Assembly: GCA_015490475.1 (NCBI GenBank)
Contig: WFXT01000074.1
Location: 1-6,761 of the forward strand
From: Bacteroidota bacterium
GTDB taxonomy: Bacteria > Bacteroidota > Bacteroidia > JAADEI01
Direction: 5' to 3'
Length of the DNA: 6,761 bases
In this document: one piece after another, positions 6,314 to 6,761 of the stretch
Layout of the letters: every line of letters starts with the position of its first letter
Position numbering within the stretch: position 1 is the first letter of the stretch
The notes under the pieces: model-generated
What the model saw: only the letters and a program-made list of their open reading frames with translations
What the model was told of the DNA's origin: nothing
Databases searched by the model: none
Position numbers and translations under genes: made by a program

Positions 6314-6761
6314 TAAGAAGTATTATGTTCATCCAACTGCTGTGGTAGATGATGGCGCCATAATAGGAGAAGGTACCAAAATCTGGCATTTCTCTCACAT
6401 TATGGGTGGTGCCCAAATAGGAAAACATTGTGTGTTGGGGCAGAATGTGTTTGTAGGCAGAAAGGTAGTAATAGGTAACAGGGTTAAGATTCAAAACAAT
6501 GTGTCTGTATATGAAGGTGTAATCCTTGAAGATGATGTGTTCGTAGGACCCTCAGCAGTATTCACAAACGTCATCAACCCAAGAGCATTTATTGAACGAA
6601 AAGACCAATTCAGACAGACGATAGTCAAAAAGGGTGCTACTATTGGAGCCAATGCTACGATAGTATGTGGGACCACAATTGGAGAATATGCCTTTGTAGG
6701 AGCAGGAGCAGTAGTGACCAGAGATGTAAAACCTTTTGAACTGGTTGTTGGTGTTCCAGCA
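6303..6761 (+). CDS. wbpD: WbpD/WlbB-like UDP-sugar N-acetyltransferase, 3' end outside window
   Basis: This is a left-handed beta-helix acyltransferase. By similarity to WbpD/WlbB it acetylates the 3-amino group of UDP-2-acetamido-3-amino-2,3-dideoxy-glucuronate using acetyl-CoA, giving the di-N-acetylated uronic acid used in O-antigen or other surface polysaccharide. The first 153 codons are present and the family has about 190, so about 40 are missing. Hexapeptide-type turns run through the sequence (VVDDGAIIGEGTKIWHF, AQIGKHCVLGQNVFVG, KVVIGNRVKIQNNVSVY). The most diagnostic part is VFTNVINPRAFIERKDQF (86-103), whose N89 lies in the motif around the WlbB active site, followed by VKKGATIGANATIVCG. 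The end reaches VVGVPA, the usual step before the C-terminal extension. The ATG at 6303 overlaps the aminotransferase stop by 11 bases, so the two are almost certainly one operon. Confidence 0.93.
   Translation, partial: MADNKKYYVHPTAVVDDGAIIGEGTKIWHFSHIMGGAQIGKHCVLGQNVFVGRKVVIGNRVKIQNNVSVYEGVILEDDVFVGPSAVFTNVINPRAFIERKDQFRQTIVKKGATIGANATIVCGTTIGEYAFVGAGAVVTRDVKPFELVVGVPA

Overview
The window looks like ordinary bacterial chromosome of about 40-45% GC (estimated by eye). It has two divergent blocks that meet in a gap of about 50 bases near 3700-3751. Nothing in it fixes the phylum. The single-domain KaiC/RAD55-type ATPase is of a kind I associate with archaea and deep-branching, often thermophilic, bacteria, so a thermophilic or candidate-phylum bacterium is a reasonable but weak guess. 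Shine-Dalgarno sites are present before some genes and absent before others.

Leftward block, read right to left. An unrecognised helical protein of about 160 residues (3214-3696) overlaps an unrecognised small basic protein of 81 residues (2984-3229). After a 100-base leader comes a 291-residue KaiC/RAD55-like ATPase (2008-2883). The three may form one transcript. Further left is comM/yifB (1-1462), which lacks only its last two dozen or so codons at the window edge. It encodes an AAA+ Mg-chelatase-like protein linked to natural transformation. Between comM and the ATPase gene are about 545 bases with no intact gene. On the plus strand of this stretch lies what I read as a broken small gene (1571-1845): a coiled-coil plus C-terminal membrane-anchor protein whose start codon is missing and whose membrane helix is split by a one-base change in a run of T.

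Rightward block. A complete dihydrolipoyl dehydrogenase (3752-5149) is followed 27 bases later by a sugar-nucleotide aminotransferase (5177-6313). That gene overlaps by 11 bases a left-handed beta-helix N-acetyltransferase (6303 to the window end). The last two match WbpE and WbpD, which work in consecutive steps to make di-N-acetylated UDP-uronic acids for surface polysaccharide. The window therefore enters a surface-sugar cluster at its right end. The dehydrogenase gene next to them has none of its usual 2-oxoacid dehydrogenase or glycine-cleavage partners in view.

I see no tRNA, rRNA, CRISPR array, insertion sequence or convincing intrinsic terminator. The least explained parts are the two unknown proteins upstream of the KaiC-like ATPase, the odd 100-base leader in front of that ATPase, and the broken coiled-coil gene.
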